DNA of 64,000 nt from Agromyces flavus (lineage in GTDB: Bacteria > Actinomycetota > Actinomycetes > Actinomycetales > Microbacteriaceae), in contig NZ_LT629755.1 of NCBI RefSeq assembly GCF_900104685.1, positions 2,666,001 to 2,730,000 on the forward strand, given 5' to 3'. A model generated the notes under the pieces. That model had not been told where the DNA came from. It did no database searches and saw nothing but the letters and a program-made list of their open reading frames with translations. Position numbers and translations under genes: made by a program. Shown one piece after another: positions 1 through 9,359 of this stretch (position 1 is its first letter; every line of letters begins with the position of its first letter).

Positions 1-445
1 GACGGGCGCCGTCGGGCGCGGGCAGCGGATCGCGGCGCAGGCGGCGAGGAACGGACGGCGGCGTCGCCGCATCCAACCCCGGCCGTGCAGACGGCGAAAC
101 CGGCGAGGAGACCTGGCCCGAAGCGGTGGGTCGGTGAGTCGAGGGCGCGGGCGCCGCCTCGCGGCGATCACGCGGACGCAGCGGCCCCGTGCCATCCGCC
201 CGGCTCATCGACCCACCCGCCGCGCCGACACCCGACGCACCGCGCGACGGCAGGTACGCGTCGAACGACCCCGGCCCGGAAACGGCGACGGCCGAACCCT
301 GGCCGGCCCGGGGGCCGACCGGCTCGGCCGGTGACGGTGAGGGTGAAGCAGTTGGGGCGGTGCCGCGGTCCCGCAATTCGCGACGCGTCAGCGGACGTTC
401 GGACCGCAAGTGGTCACGGGTGCCTGGCGCTGAATGGTCGGGCAC
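1..445 (-). CDS. N-terminal part of a proline/serine-rich protein, cut by the window edge
   Basis: An open frame runs from a GTG at 445 leftwards out of the window, about 148 codons without a stop. It is seen only by direct translation because it has no stop here. The N-terminus is charged (it includes LTRRELRDRG), followed by a low-complexity stretch rich in Pro, Ser, Ala and Gly (for example TASPSPSPPAEP). Amino-acid use looks natural, whereas the opposite-strand frames here are arginine-rich shadows. No Shine-Dalgarno is visible before the GTG; in-frame alternatives are a TTG at 409 and an ATG at 208. Such tails often precede a membrane or cell-wall domain, but nothing in this fragment identifies one. 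Bases 446-595, up to the next gene, hold nothing I can recognise. Confidence 0.5.
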   Translation of the reverse strand, partial: MPDHSAPGTRDHLRSERPLTRRELRDRGTAPTASPSPSPAEPVGPRAGQGSAVAVSGPGSFDAYLPSRGASGVGAAGGSMSRADGTGPLRPRDRREAAPAPSTHRPTASGQVSSPVSPSARPGLDAATPPSVPRRLRRDPLPAPDGAR

Positions 446-595
446 GAGGGGGGACTCGGGCACGTGGGGAACTTTCGCTCGGGTATGGGCGGACACGGGG
501 GATGTTCGCTCAGCTCGTGGCCGAGGTCACGGATCGATAAAGCGTAACTGGTCGATCGCGTCTTCGCCACGTTCAGGGCGGGCGTTCGGATAGGT

Positions 596-1423
596 TCATC
601 CGGTCGCCCCGCCCGCGTCGACCACGAGGGAGAGCAGTTCGTCGAAGATCGACGGCGCGGCCGCCACGAGCAGTTCGCTGCTCTCGGGCGCCCCGCCCAC
701 GCCTCCGACGCGCCCGCCCGCTTCGCGCAGGACGAGCGCGCCTGCGGCGTGGTCCCACGGGTTCAGTCCCCGTTCGTAGAACCCGTCGAGACGACCGAGC
801 GCAATGGCGCTGAGATCGAGGGCGGCCGACCCGATGCGGCGGATGTCGCGGATGCGCGGCACCACCTGCAGCAGCGTCGTCGCTTGAGCGCGCCGTCGCT
901 CGGCCGAGTACGAGAATCCGGTCGCGATCAGCGCCTTCGACAGCTCGACATCCTCGTTCACGTGCAGCTCCTGGTCGCCGAGCCGCGCGCCGCCCCCGCG
1001 CGACGCCTCGAACACATCGCCCGTCACGGGATTCACCACCACTCCCGCGAGCGCGTGCCAATGCAGCGGGTCGGGCGGCCCGTCGACCACCGCGATGCTG
1101 ACGCACCACGCCGGGATGTCGTACAGCAGGTTCACCGTGCCGTCGATCGGGTCGACGACCCAGTTGAGGCCCGAGGTGCCGACGTGCGTGTCCTCCTCCT
1201 CGCCGAAGATGCCGTCGTCGGGTCGCGCGTCGAGGATGAGCGAGCGGATGCGCGCCTCGGTCTCGCGGTCGACGGCGGTGACGACATCCACCGGCGACGA
1301 CTTCGTGGACTCGACCGCGATGCCGCGACGTCGTTCCTCGAGCGCGGTCGCGGCGACGGTCGTCGCGATCCGGCGCGCGAGATCGAGCAGGTCGGATGTC
1401 GCGTGGCCGGCGTGATCGCTCAT
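596..1423 (-). CDS. Inositol monophosphatase family protein
   Basis: Predicted Mg2+-dependent, Li+-sensitive-type phosphatase of the inositol monophosphatase fold (275 residues, normal for the family). The metal and catalytic motifs are visible in order: GEEE near residue 74, DPIDGTVN near residue 92, and a C-terminal WDHAAGALVLREAGG in which the Asp completes the metal site. Members act on inositol phosphates, histidinol phosphate, fructose bisphosphate or adenosine bisphosphate, and the sequence alone does not decide between them. It is transcribed away from tRNA-Tyr and stands alone. The start is the ATG at 1423; a longer upstream frame is arginine-rich and looks non-coding. Confidence 0.87.
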   Translation of the reverse strand: MSDHAGHATSDLLDLARRIATTVAATALEERRRGIAVESTKSSPVDVVTAVDRETEARIRSLILDARPDDGIFGEEEDTHVGTSGLNWVVDPIDGTVNLLYDIPAWCVSIAVVDGPPDPLHWHALAGVVVNPVTGDVFEASRGGGARLGDQELHVNEDVELSKALIATGFSYSAERRRAQATTLLQVVPRIRDIRRIGSAALDLSAIALGRLDGFYERGLNPWDHAAGALVLREAGGRVGGVGGAPESSELLVAAAPSIFDELLSLVVDAGGATG

Positions 1424-1547
1424 GACCCCACGCTAGCCCCGCCCGGCCCGCCGACGCAGGCTCCCTGGCGAATGCGACAGCGACTCGCGGCACCCTGTGG
1501 AGAACGTGGAGAACGACGGAAGCCCCGGTCGGACCAGGGCTTCACCG

Positions 1548-1632
1548 TGGTGGCGAGTGAGGGATTCGAACCCCCGAAGTCGTAGACAGCTGATTTACAG
1601 TCAGATCCCTTTGGCCGCTTGGGTAACTCGCC
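1548..1632 (-). tRNA. tRNA-Tyr (anticodon GTA)
   Basis: Read on the minus strand, the acceptor arm GGCGAGT pairs with ACTCGCC. The anticodon loop is CTGTAAA, giving GTA, and a T-loop GGTTCGAATCC is present. The extra arm is long (class II), as expected for bacterial tRNA-Tyr, giving 82 nt to the discriminator base. The 3' CCA is encoded at 1548-1550. No other tRNA is visible beside it. Confidence 0.96.
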
Positions 1633-1730
1633 GTACACCCGACCACGTTCCTCACGCGACCGGGGGCCACACAAGGATACCTACGCTGGCGCGTGGCGAG
1701 AAATCGAGCCGAACGGATGGCGCGACCCGC

Positions 1731-2486
1731 TCAGATCCGCGGGATCGGTTGCGTATCGTTCGGGCCCGGCCGCTCGGGAACGGTCTCGCCCGTGCCGTCG
1801 TCGTCGAACGGGTCGCCCACCGCGACGACGATCGGTCGCGCCTCGGCCGCCGGAGGTGTTGCCGGCGTCGCGGGCGGCGGAGCGGGCAGCAGGGGCTGCG
1901 TGTTGAACGGTCCCTGGTTCCCCATGCGCACGGGCCCGCGGAGACCGGCCCGTGCGATGACGCGCTGGATCGTGAGGTCGCGCTCGTTCGGGTCGCCGAC
2001 GTACCGGATCTCCTTGAGCCCCTGCGTCTGCGCGGCGGACTCGAAGATGAAGTGCCCGAAGTTGAAGATGCGGCCCACGAACGGGCGGTGCACCGAGATG
2101 TCGAGGATTCGCGCGAGCGGCATGGTCGCGATGTTCTGGGTGAGGATGCCGTGCACGCGGAACACGCGCATGTTCGTGATCACGAAGCGGTCCATCTGCA
2201 TCTGCAGGATGCGCCACAGCGCGTGGACGGTGAGGGCGGCGGCCGCGAGCGCCGGCAGCCACCATGCCTGCGACGGCACGTAGAACGCGAGCACGAATAC
2301 CGGGATGGCGAGGATGAGCTCGAGCAGCGGCTTCACGATGGCCGCCCAGTGCTTGGCGACCTCGTCGACGATGACCTCGCCCTCGTCGGCGATGAGGTGC
2401 CGCTCGACGCGCGGATCGAACATGCTGCCGCGGCGCGGGGTGAACAGCCCTCGGCGAGGGCGCCGGGGAGTCCCGGCCGCGGTCAT
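1731..2486 (-). CDS. PH domain-containing membrane protein
   Basis: A 251-residue protein with a bacterial PH-like domain (bPH2/YdbT type). Near residue 25 comes RHLIADEGEVIVDEVAKHW, then two hydrophobic segments (about 45-65 and 70-90), then the conserved DRFVITNMRVFRVHGI and a predicted beta-rich PH fold to about residue 180. The C-terminal 70 residues are a proline-rich, acidic, probably disordered tail. The ATG at 2486 overlaps the stop of the small upstream gene by 4 bp (ATGA), which fixes the start and implies translational coupling. Known relatives are membrane proteins of unclear function, often linked to envelope stress. Confidence 0.75.
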   Translation of the reverse strand: MTAAGTPRRPRRGLFTPRRGSMFDPRVERHLIADEGEVIVDEVAKHWAAIVKPLLELILAIPVFVLAFYVPSQAWWLPALAAAALTVHALWRILQMQMDRFVITNMRVFRVHGILTQNIATMPLARILDISVHRPFVGRIFNFGHFIFESAAQTQGLKEIRYVGDPNERDLTIQRVIARAGLRGPVRMGNQGPFNTQPLLPAPPPATPATPPAAEARPIVVAVGDPFDDDGTGETVPERPGPNDTQPIPRI

Positions 2487-2650
2487 GCGGTGGCCAGCGA
2501 CGTGAAGAAGCGGCCCACCGCCTCGACGCCGCCCCAGACGGCGGCGACCGCGCCCTGCACGGCGTTGGCGGCATCCTCGGGGCGCGTGATCATGTAGAAC
2601 AGGGCGAACACCACCACGAGGCCGATGGCGATGCGCTTGACCCACTTCAC
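2483..2650 (-). CDS. Small single-pass membrane protein coupled to the PH-domain gene
   Basis: A 55-residue protein starting at GTG 2650 (KWVKRIAIGLVVVFALFYMI). A basic N-terminus is followed by one transmembrane helix at about residues 6-22 and a short amphipathic alanine-rich tail (NAVQGAVAAVWGGVEAVGRF). A purine-rich GAGAGGA lies just upstream of the GTG. The stop overlaps the ATG of the PH-domain gene by 4 bp, so the two form an operon. A longer frame extends to 2929 but the added part has an unnatural composition and would run into the lacI promoter region. No family recognised. Confidence 0.68.
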   Translation of the reverse strand: MKWVKRIAIGLVVVFALFYMITRPEDAANAVQGAVAAVWGGVEAVGRFFTSLATA

Positions 2651-2825
2651 GTGCTCGGTCCTCTCGTCTTCACGTTCCGCGGGCAAGCCAAGCCCCCGGA
2701 AGGCCCGCCCTTGACTGCTTCTTCTTACCCCACAACGTGGGCCACGACAATCCGCCACTCCGTGCGGCGATAGGATCGAACGTCGCGCGGGCGCTCCCCG
2801 CGCGGCCTCACGACGGCGAGGGAAC

Positions 2826-3845
2826 ATGGTCGGCATCGAAGAGGTGGCCAAGCTCGCGGGGGTCTCCACCGCGACGGTCTCGCGCGCGCTCAGCGGTCGC
2901 GGCCACGTCTCGCCGGCGTCCAAGGCCAAGGTCGAAGAGGCCGCGGCGCACCTCGGCTATGTGGTCTCGTCGAACGCCTCGAGCCTCGCGTCGGGACGCA
3001 CGCGCAACATCGGCGTCGTCATCCCGTTCCTGAACCGCTGGTTCTTCTCGTCGGTGCTCGAGGGCGCGCAGCAGGCGCTGCTCCGCAACGGCTACGACCT
3101 GACGCTCTACAACCTGTCGGGCCACGGCGGCGAGCGCTCGAGCGTCTTCGAGCACTTCCTGCTGCGCCAGAGGGTCGACGCGGTCATCGCGGTCTCGCTC
3201 GAGCTCACCGAGCCCGAGGTCGAGCGGCTGCACGACCTCGGCAAGCCGCTCGTCGGCGTCGGCGGGCCGATCCCGGGCGTGCGCACCCTGACCATCGACG
3301 ACGTCGCGGTCGCCCGCCTCGCAACCGAGCACCTCATCGGGCTCGGACACCGGCGCATCGCGCACATCGGCGGCGATCTCGAGTTCGACCTCGACTTCCA
3401 CCTGCCCACGAACCGGCGCCTCGGCTACGAGGCGGCGCTGCGCGACGTCGGCGTCGAGCCCGACTCGCGCCTGTTCGCACCCGCCGACTTCACGATCGCC
3501 GGCGGGTACCACGCCGCCAAGCAGCTGCTGGGCGCCCCGCACGACCGCCCGACCGCGATCTTCGCGGCCTCCGACGAGATGGCGATCGGGTCGATCCTCG
3601 CCGCGCGCGACCTCGGCATGGTCGTGCCGCGCGACGTGTCGATCATCGGCGTCGACGACTACGACCTGTCCGACTTCTTCGGCCTCTCGACGGTCGCGCA
3701 GTTCCCGCGCGGCCAGGGCGAGAAGGCGGTCGAGATCCTCATGGAGCAGCTCGAACCGGGGCCGGATGCCGCGCCCCCCGCGTCGACGCCCCTGCCGTTC
3801 GAGCTGCGCGTGCGGTCCAGCACGGCGACGCCGCCCGAGCGGTAG
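2826..3845 (+). CDS. LacI family transcriptional regulator
   Basis: A 339-residue repressor-type regulator. The N-terminal helix-turn-helix and hinge are clear: IEEVAKLAGVSTATVSRALS at about residues 4-23, then the hinge helix region LGYVVSSNASSLASGRT. A periplasmic-binding-protein-like effector domain follows (IGVVIPF, DDVAVARLATEHLI, ASDEMAIGSI, VSIIGVDDYD). It sits 84 bp upstream of an alpha-galactosidase and an alpha-glucosidase on the same strand, so an alpha-galactoside or alpha-glucoside is the likely inducer (inference). The ATG at 2826 follows a GAGGGAA ribosome-binding site. I see no LacI-type palindrome in the 84-bp gap; a small CCCAC-AAC-GTGGG repeat lies upstream at 2729-2741. 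Confidence 0.9.
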   Translation: MVGIEEVAKLAGVSTATVSRALSGRGHVSPASKAKVEEAAAHLGYVVSSNASSLASGRTRNIGVVIPFLNRWFFSSVLEGAQQALLRNGYDLTLYNLSGHGGERSSVFEHFLLRQRVDAVIAVSLELTEPEVERLHDLGKPLVGVGGPIPGVRTLTIDDVAVARLATEHLIGLGHRRIAHIGGDLEFDLDFHLPTNRRLGYEAALRDVGVEPDSRLFAPADFTIAGGYHAAKQLLGAPHDRPTAIFAASDEMAIGSILAARDLGMVVPRDVSIIGVDDYDLSDFFGLSTVAQFPRGQGEKAVEILMEQLEPGPDAAPPASTPLPFELRVRSSTATPPER

Positions 3846-3929
3846 CCCGGCGCTCCCCCTCCATCTCCGCGGGAACGTCGGCGACCGCGATGGCGGCGGC
3901 GCCTCACGCCCGCGGGTAGAAAGGACACC

Positions 3930-6053
3930 ATGCCTGAACGATCAGCGCCGATCCACCTCCGCAACGGCGGCACGAGCGTCGTGCTCGACATCGAACACGC
4001 CGCGCTCCCGGTCATCGTGCACTGGGGCGAGGACCTCGGCGAGGTCGCCGGCCCCGAACTCGAAGCGCTCGCGCTCGCCGCGATCCCCCAGGCCGTGTCG
4101 GGCGGCATCGACCAGCCGACGCTCCTCACGCTCATCCCGCAGGAGTCGGGCGGATGGCTCGCCACGCCGGGTCTCGTGGGTCACCGCGACGGCCGCGACT
4201 TCTCGACGAAGCTCGAGACGGTCGACATCCGGTCGGATGTCGCGTCGGCGACCTTCACGGCACGCGACGACGCCGCCGGCCTCGAGTGCACCCTCGAGCT
4301 CGAGGTCACTCCCGCAGGGCTGTTCCGCCAGCGCCTGACGCTGCGCAACCTCGCGGACGAGCCGTACACGCTCGTCTCGCTGCAGCCGACCTTCCCCGTG
4401 CCGACCACGGCCGACGAACTCCTCGACACCACCGGGCGGCACCCGCGCGAGCGCTCACCGCAACGGCACGACTTCACGATCGGCACGTACGCGCGCGAAA
4501 GCCGCCGCGGCCGTCCGGGCTCCGACGCGAGCCTGCTCCTCATCGCCGGTCGTCGCGGGTTCGGGTTCGAGCGCGGCCTGGCGCACGCCGTGCACACCGC
4601 CTGGAGCGGCAACCACCGGCTGCTGGCCGAGCGCACCCCCATGGGCGATGCGTTCCTGCAGGCGGGCGAGCTGCTCGCGCCGGGCGAGATCCGCCTCGCG
4701 CGAGGCGAGGAGTACGCGACGCCGTGGGCGATCGGGTCGTGGGGCGACGGCCTCGACGAGCTGGCGCAGCGGTTCCACGACGAGCTCCGCGCGCGGCCGC
4801 AGCATCCGCGTCGCCCGCGCCCGGTCACGCTCAACACGTGGGAGGCGGTCTACTTCAACCACGATCGCGGTGTCCTCGAGGAGCTCGCCCGGCGCGCGGC
4901 ATCCGTCGGCGTCGAACGCTTCGTGCTCGATGACGGATGGTTCCACGGCCGTCGCGACGACACCGCGGGCCTCGGCGACTGGTGGGTCGACGAGTCGGTC
5001 TGGCCAGACGGCCTCGGACCCCTCATCAAGACGGTGACCTCGCTCGGCATGGAGTTCGGGCTCTGGGTCGAGCCCGAGATGGTCAACCTCGATTCCGACC
5101 TCGCCCGGGCCCACCCCGACTGGATCCTGCGCGGCCGGGACGAGCTCCCGCTCGCCGCCCGCCAGCAGCACGTGCTCGATCTCGCGAACCCCGAGGTGTG
5201 GGAGTACCTGCTCCACCTGCTCGACACGCTGCTCGGCGAGTACGACATCGCGTACCTCAAGTGGGACCACAACCGCGACCTGCTCGAGGCGGGCTCCCCC
5301 GAGACCGGCCGCGCGCGGGTGCACGAGAACGTGCTCGCGCTGTACCGGCTGCTCGCCGAGCTCAAGCGCCGTCACCCGGGCCTCGAGATCGAGTCGTGTG
5401 CGGCCGGTGGCGCGCGCGTCGACCTCGGGATCCTCGAGTACACCGACCGCATCTGGACGTCCGACACGCTCGATCCGATCGAGCGGCTGCAGATCCAGAA
5501 GTACACGGGCCTGCTCGTGCCGCCCGAGCTCATGGGCGCGCACCTCACGAGTCCGCGCGTGCACTCGACGCGGCGCACGGTCGGGCTCGACTTCAGTGGC
5601 GGGGTCGCGATGTTCGGCCACTTCGGCATCGAGTGGAACCTCACGAAGCTCAACGACGACTGGATGCGCCGCGTCCGCGAGTGGGTCGAGCTGCACAAGC
5701 GGCACCGCGAGCTCATCCACTCGGGCAGGCTCGTGCACGGCGACACGGCGGATGCCGCGACCGATGTCCGCGGCGTGGTGGCGCGCGACGCGACATCCGC
5801 TCTCTTCAGCTACACGCAGGTGACGAGCAGCGTGACGCACCCGCCGGGGCGGTTCACCCTGCCGGGACTCGACCCCGACCGCCGCTACACCGTGCGCATC
5901 GTCGCCGGCAGCGTCGCGAAGCCGGGCCAGTCGCCACTGCTCTGGGCCGAGGAGCCGATCGCGCTGACCGGTCGCCAGCTCGGCACGGTGGGACTGCGGT
6001 CTCCCGTGCTCTACCCCGGGTCGCTCGTGTTGCTCGAGCTGACGTCCGCCTGA
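3930..6053 (+). CDS. Alpha-galactosidase, glycoside hydrolase family 36
   Basis: Cleaves terminal alpha-1,6-galactose from raffinose-type oligosaccharides or melibiose (family knowledge). At 707 residues it has typical GH36 length: an N-terminal beta-sandwich to about residue 300, then a TIM barrel and a C-terminal beta domain. The nucleophile motif KWDHNRDLLEAG places the catalytic Asp at about residue 446, and the acid/base motif TSDTLDPIERLQIQ places the second Asp at about 512. No signal peptide is visible, so it is cytoplasmic. The RBS GAAAGGA precedes the ATG. It lies between the lacI gene and a GH13 gene, 35 bp before the latter, probably in one operon. Confidence 0.93.
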   Translation: MPERSAPIHLRNGGTSVVLDIEHAALPVIVHWGEDLGEVAGPELEALALAAIPQAVSGGIDQPTLLTLIPQESGGWLATPGLVGHRDGRDFSTKLETVDIRSDVASATFTARDDAAGLECTLELEVTPAGLFRQRLTLRNLADEPYTLVSLQPTFPVPTTADELLDTTGRHPRERSPQRHDFTIGTYARESRRGRPGSDASLLLIAGRRGFGFERGLAHAVHTAWSGNHRLLAERTPMGDAFLQAGELLAPGEIRLARGEEYATPWAIGSWGDGLDELAQRFHDELRARPQHPRRPRPVTLNTWEAVYFNHDRGVLEELARRAASVGVERFVLDDGWFHGRRDDTAGLGDWWVDESVWPDGLGPLIKTVTSLGMEFGLWVEPEMVNLDSDLARAHPDWILRGRDELPLAARQQHVLDLANPEVWEYLLHLLDTLLGEYDIAYLKWDHNRDLLEAGSPETGRARVHENVLALYRLLAELKRRHPGLEIESCAAGGARVDLGILEYTDRIWTSDTLDPIERLQIQKYTGLLVPPELMGAHLTSPRVHSTRRTVGLDFSGGVAMFGHFGIEWNLTKLNDDWMRRVREWVELHKRHRELIHSGRLVHGDTADAATDVRGVVARDATSALFSYTQVTSSVTHPPGRFTLPGLDPDRRYTVRIVAGSVAKPGQSPLLWAEEPIALTGRQLGTVGLRSPVLYPGSLVLLELTSA

Positions 6054-6088
6054 TCGTCACGGTGACGTCCATCGAGTAGCCTGCACGG

Positions 6089-7789
6089 ATGCCCGACCCG
6101 AAGAACGCGCTCGAGACCGAGACCGTGCTCGCCGCCGATCCCGACTGGTGGCGGCAGGCCGCCGTCTACCAGATCTACCCGCGCAGCTTCGCCGACTCCA
6201 ACGGCGACGGCATCGGCGACCTGCCCGGCATCACGTCGCGAGTGCCGTACCTCGTCGAGCTCGGCGTCGACGCGGTGTGGCTCTCGCCGTTCTACCCGTC
6301 GGCGCTGGCCGACGGCGGGTACGACGTCGACGACTACCGGAACGTCGACCCGAGGCTCGGCACGCTCGACGACTTCGACGAGATGGTCGCGGCGCTGCAC
6401 GCCGCCGGAATCCGCATCATCGCCGACATCGTGCCGAACCACTCGTCGAACCTGCACGAGTGGTTCCGCGAGGCGCTCGCCGCGCCGAAGGGCTCGGCGG
6501 CGCGCGACCGGTACATCTTCCGCGACGGCGAGGGGCCGGATGGCTCGGAGCCGCCGAGCGACTGGCTGTCGATCTTCGGCGGCCCGGCGTGGCATCCGGT
6601 GGGCGACGGCCAGTGGTACCTGCACCTCTTCGCACCCGAGCAGCCCGACCTCAACTGGGCGAACCGCGAGGTGCGCGACGACTTCCTGCGCACCATCCGC
6701 TTCTGGTCGGACCGCGGGGTCGACGGGTTCCGCGTCGACGTCGCGCACGGGCTCGCGAAGGACTTGACGGCCCCGTTGCGCTCGCACGCCGAGCTCGAGG
6801 CCACGAAGCTCGCCGCCGACGGCTCGCACCCGCTGTGGGATCGCGAGGAGCTCGACGAGATCTACGCCGAGTGGCGCGAGGTGTTCGACGAGTACGACCC
6901 GCCGCGCATCGCGGTCGCCGAGGCGTGGGTCGCGCCGACGCGCCGGCACCGGTACGCCGCCGAGACGAGCCTCGGGCAGGCGTTCAACTTCGACCTGCTG
7001 CGGGCGAACTTCTCGTCGGAGGAGTTCCACGAGATCGTCGACCGCAACATGGAGTTCGCGGCCGAGACGGGCTCGTCGAACACGTGGGTGTTCTCGAACC
7101 ACGACGTGGTGCGGCACGCGACCCGGTACGGGCTGCCCGCCGACCTGTCGGGCGAGGGCGAGGTCGGCAAGGACTGGCTGCTGCGCGGCGGGCCGGCGTC
7201 CGAGGTCGATGCGGCGCTCGGGCTGCGGCGAGCGCGGGCCGCGACGCTGTTCCTGCTCGGCCTGCCCGGCAGCGCGTACCTCTACCAGGGCGAGGAGCTC
7301 GGGCTGCCCGAGGTCGCCGAGATCCCCGACGCTTCGCGCCAGGATCCGACGTTCTTCCGCAGTCCCGGCGTCGAGGTCGGGCGTGACGGATGTCGCGTGC
7401 CGCTGCCCTGGGTCGCGGACGCGCCGTCCTTCGGGTTCGGACCCTCCGCGGCATCCCACCTGCCGCAGCCGGCGTGGTTCTCGTCGTTCGCGGTCGATGT
7501 GCAGTCGGCCGACCCGTCGTCAACGCTGTCGATGTACCGGCGCGCGCTCGCGCTGCGGCATGAGCTGCAGGGCCTCGAGCAGCTGGCGTGGATCTCGGTC
7601 GAGCTCCCGTCGGTGCTCGCCTTCCAGCGGCCGGGCGGATGGACCGTGGTGACGAACTTCGGCTCCTCGTCGGTCACGCTGCCCGACGGGATGCGCGAGC
7701 TCGAGGTGCTCCTGTCGAGCGCGCCGCTCGACCCGGCGGATGCCGCGGCCGGCGTCGTGCCGCCGGCCGCCACGGTCTGGCTCCGCTGA
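6089..7789 (+). CDS. GH13 alpha-glucosidase (oligo-1,6-glucosidase/alpha-glucosidase type)
   Basis: A 566-residue cytoplasmic alpha-amylase-family enzyme. Conserved region I is DIVPNHSS. Region II is GFRVDVAHG with nucleophile Asp at about residue 217, region III is VAEAWV with the acid/base Glu at about 278, and region IV is FSNHDVV with Asp at about 339. The opening WWRQAAVYQIYPRSFADSNG and the short C-terminal beta domain match the actinobacterial alpha-glucosidase branch. Exact specificity (maltose, sucrose, isomaltose) cannot be read. It follows the GH36 gene closely, suggesting joint use of raffinose- or stachyose-type sugars whose residue after degalactosylation is sucrose. Confidence 0.92.
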   Translation: MPDPKNALETETVLAADPDWWRQAAVYQIYPRSFADSNGDGIGDLPGITSRVPYLVELGVDAVWLSPFYPSALADGGYDVDDYRNVDPRLGTLDDFDEMVAALHAAGIRIIADIVPNHSSNLHEWFREALAAPKGSAARDRYIFRDGEGPDGSEPPSDWLSIFGGPAWHPVGDGQWYLHLFAPEQPDLNWANREVRDDFLRTIRFWSDRGVDGFRVDVAHGLAKDLTAPLRSHAELEATKLAADGSHPLWDREELDEIYAEWREVFDEYDPPRIAVAEAWVAPTRRHRYAAETSLGQAFNFDLLRANFSSEEFHEIVDRNMEFAAETGSSNTWVFSNHDVVRHATRYGLPADLSGEGEVGKDWLLRGGPASEVDAALGLRRARAATLFLLGLPGSAYLYQGEELGLPEVAEIPDASRQDPTFFRSPGVEVGRDGCRVPLPWVADAPSFGFGPSAASHLPQPAWFSSFAVDVQSADPSSTLSMYRRALALRHELQGLEQLAWISVELPSVLAFQRPGGWTVVTNFGSSSVTLPDGMRELEVLLSSAPLDPADAAAGVVPPAATVWLR

Positions 7790-7961
7790 CCCAGTCGCTG
7801 GTCGAGCTCGGCCGCTGCGGCGTATCGAGTCCCACCGTCCGAAGCAGATCCCGCGGCACAAGGCCCGGTACTTCGGTACCACCTCGCCGACGGTCGACTC
7901 GGCGCCCAGAGGTGCACCGAGATGGGGCCACTTGCCGATCGCGTAGGTCAACGCCGGGGAC

Positions 7962-9272
7962 TCACCGACGCGCGTCGAGGTCGCGAAGCACCGCTCGCGC
8001 CACGCGGTCTCCCGAGACGAGGGCTCCCTGGATCGACGCGGTGTCGCGGTGGTCGCCGGCGACGTAGCGTGCCTCGCCGACTCGAGCCGGGCTGGTCGTC
8101 CGCAGGGGCGGCGGCTGCGCGGGCAGGGCGTGCGGAAGGTCGTCGCGTCGCAGCAGCTCCCAGGCGGTCGCGTCGGCGCCCCAGATCTCGGTGAGCTGAC
8201 GGCGCACCTCCCGCTCGGACGGTGCGCCCGCGCCATCCGCCCCGCCCGGAAGCACGCAGGTCGCCTCGATGAGGTGCCGGCCGGCGGCGGCGTAGGCGCG
8301 CGCGGTGTGCGACATGACGACCGTGTTGACCACGGGTCCGCGGCGTCGGCCGTCGACCCTGAGCAGGGCGGATGTCGCGGGCGCCGCATCGGCCGCGAAC
8401 CACCAGGTCTGCAGGCCCTTCGTCGTCGGCGCGGGGATCTCGAGCAGTTCGGCGACGGCTTCGGGCCCGACTGCGACGACGACCGCCCGCGCGGTGAGTG
8501 GATCGCCGCCGGCGACATCGGCTTCGATGCCGATGCCGTCCGTTCGCGTTCGGAGACCTCGGACGGGGACCCCCAGTCGGATGTCGGCGCCAGCGGCTCG
8601 CGCCCCGGCGGCGAGCTGCGCCGGGAGCGCGGCGATCCCGCGCTCGGGCACGCCGGGCGACCCGAGCACGAACATGCGGACGAGCAGCCGCGCGAAGCTG
8701 TCGGACGTCGAACCGTCGCCGTCGGCGAGCACGCCGGCGAGGAACGGTTCGAGGACCTCGCTGCGGAGCGGGCCGCGCAGGCCGACGCGGTCCCAGCCCT
8801 CGCGCAGCGGGCGGTCGGGCCCGGCGATCACACGGCGCGGCCGGGCCAGCACCGGCAGCACCCACCGTGCGAGCGCGACGAGGTCGCGCGGCCTGGCGAG
8901 TCCGCTGCCGAGCATGGCCGGGATGCGCTCCGGGTGACGCCGCGGGTCGACGAGTTCGGCGAGCCCGTCGTCGCGTCGCACGCGGACGCCGACCGGGAAC
9001 GACCGCAGATGGAGGGCCGCGACATCCACCCACCGCTGCACGGCCGGGTAGGCGGGATTGAGCACCTGGAAGCCGCGATCGAGCAGGAAGCCGTCGACCT
9101 CGTCGGTGCGCTGCCGGCCGCCGACGACCTCTGCCGCCTCGAGCACGACCACGTGACGTCCGGCCTGTGCGAGCCGGGTCGCGCAGCGCAGTCCCGCGAG
9201 TCCCGCGCCGACGACGATCACATCGGCGTCGAGATCACGCGGCACGGGAGCCTCCTCGCGGGTCGGTTCCAT
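7962..9272 (-). CDS. NAD(P)/FAD-dependent oxidoreductase (amine-oxidase/phytoene-desaturase-like)
   Basis: A 436-residue flavoprotein. The FAD Rossmann motif [19 protein letters not shown] lies near residue 19, followed by the acidic end of beta-2 ([15 protein letters not shown]) and a C-terminal second FAD-binding segment ([20 protein letters not shown]). This is the layout of the NAD(P)-binding Rossmann/amine oxidase superfamily, which includes protoporphyrinogen oxidase and carotenoid desaturases. No gene nearby reveals its substrate. I chose the ATG at 9272; the open frame continues much further upstream on the opposite strand of yajQ and is not coding. The 172 bp before the preceding gene (7790-7961) contain no visible gene. 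Confidence 0.72.
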   Translation of the reverse strand: MEPTREEAPVPRDLDADVIVVGAGLAGLRCATRLAQAGRHVVVLEAAEVVGGRQRTDEVDGFLLDRGFQVLNPAYPAVQRWVDVAALHLRSFPVGVRVRRDDGLAELVDPRRHPERIPAMLGSGLARPRDLVALARWVLPVLARPRRVIAGPDRPLREGWDRVGLRGPLRSEVLEPFLAGVLADGDGSTSDSFARLLVRMFVLGSPGVPERGIAALPAQLAAGARAAGADIRLGVPVRGLRTRTDGIGIEADVAGGDPLTARAVVVAVGPEAVAELLEIPAPTTKGLQTWWFAADAAPATSALLRVDGRRRGPVVNTVVMSHTARAYAAAGRHLIEATCVLPGGADGAGAPSEREVRRQLTEIWGADATAWELLRRDDLPHALPAQPPPLRTTSPARVGEARYVAGDHRDTASIQGALVSGDRVARAVLRDLDARR

Positions 9273-9359
9273 GATGCCCGAGGCAGTCGATTCGACGGGG
9301 CTGCGCACGGGCACGCCCGCCCCGTGGCATCCGCTCACCCCCTCGCTAGACTGGCGCGC

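Noticed and set aside
85..593. Three overlapping plus-strand open frames at the left edge
   Set aside because: They are Arg/Pro/Gly-rich shadows opposite the more natural minus-strand partial gene, with no ribosome-binding sites.
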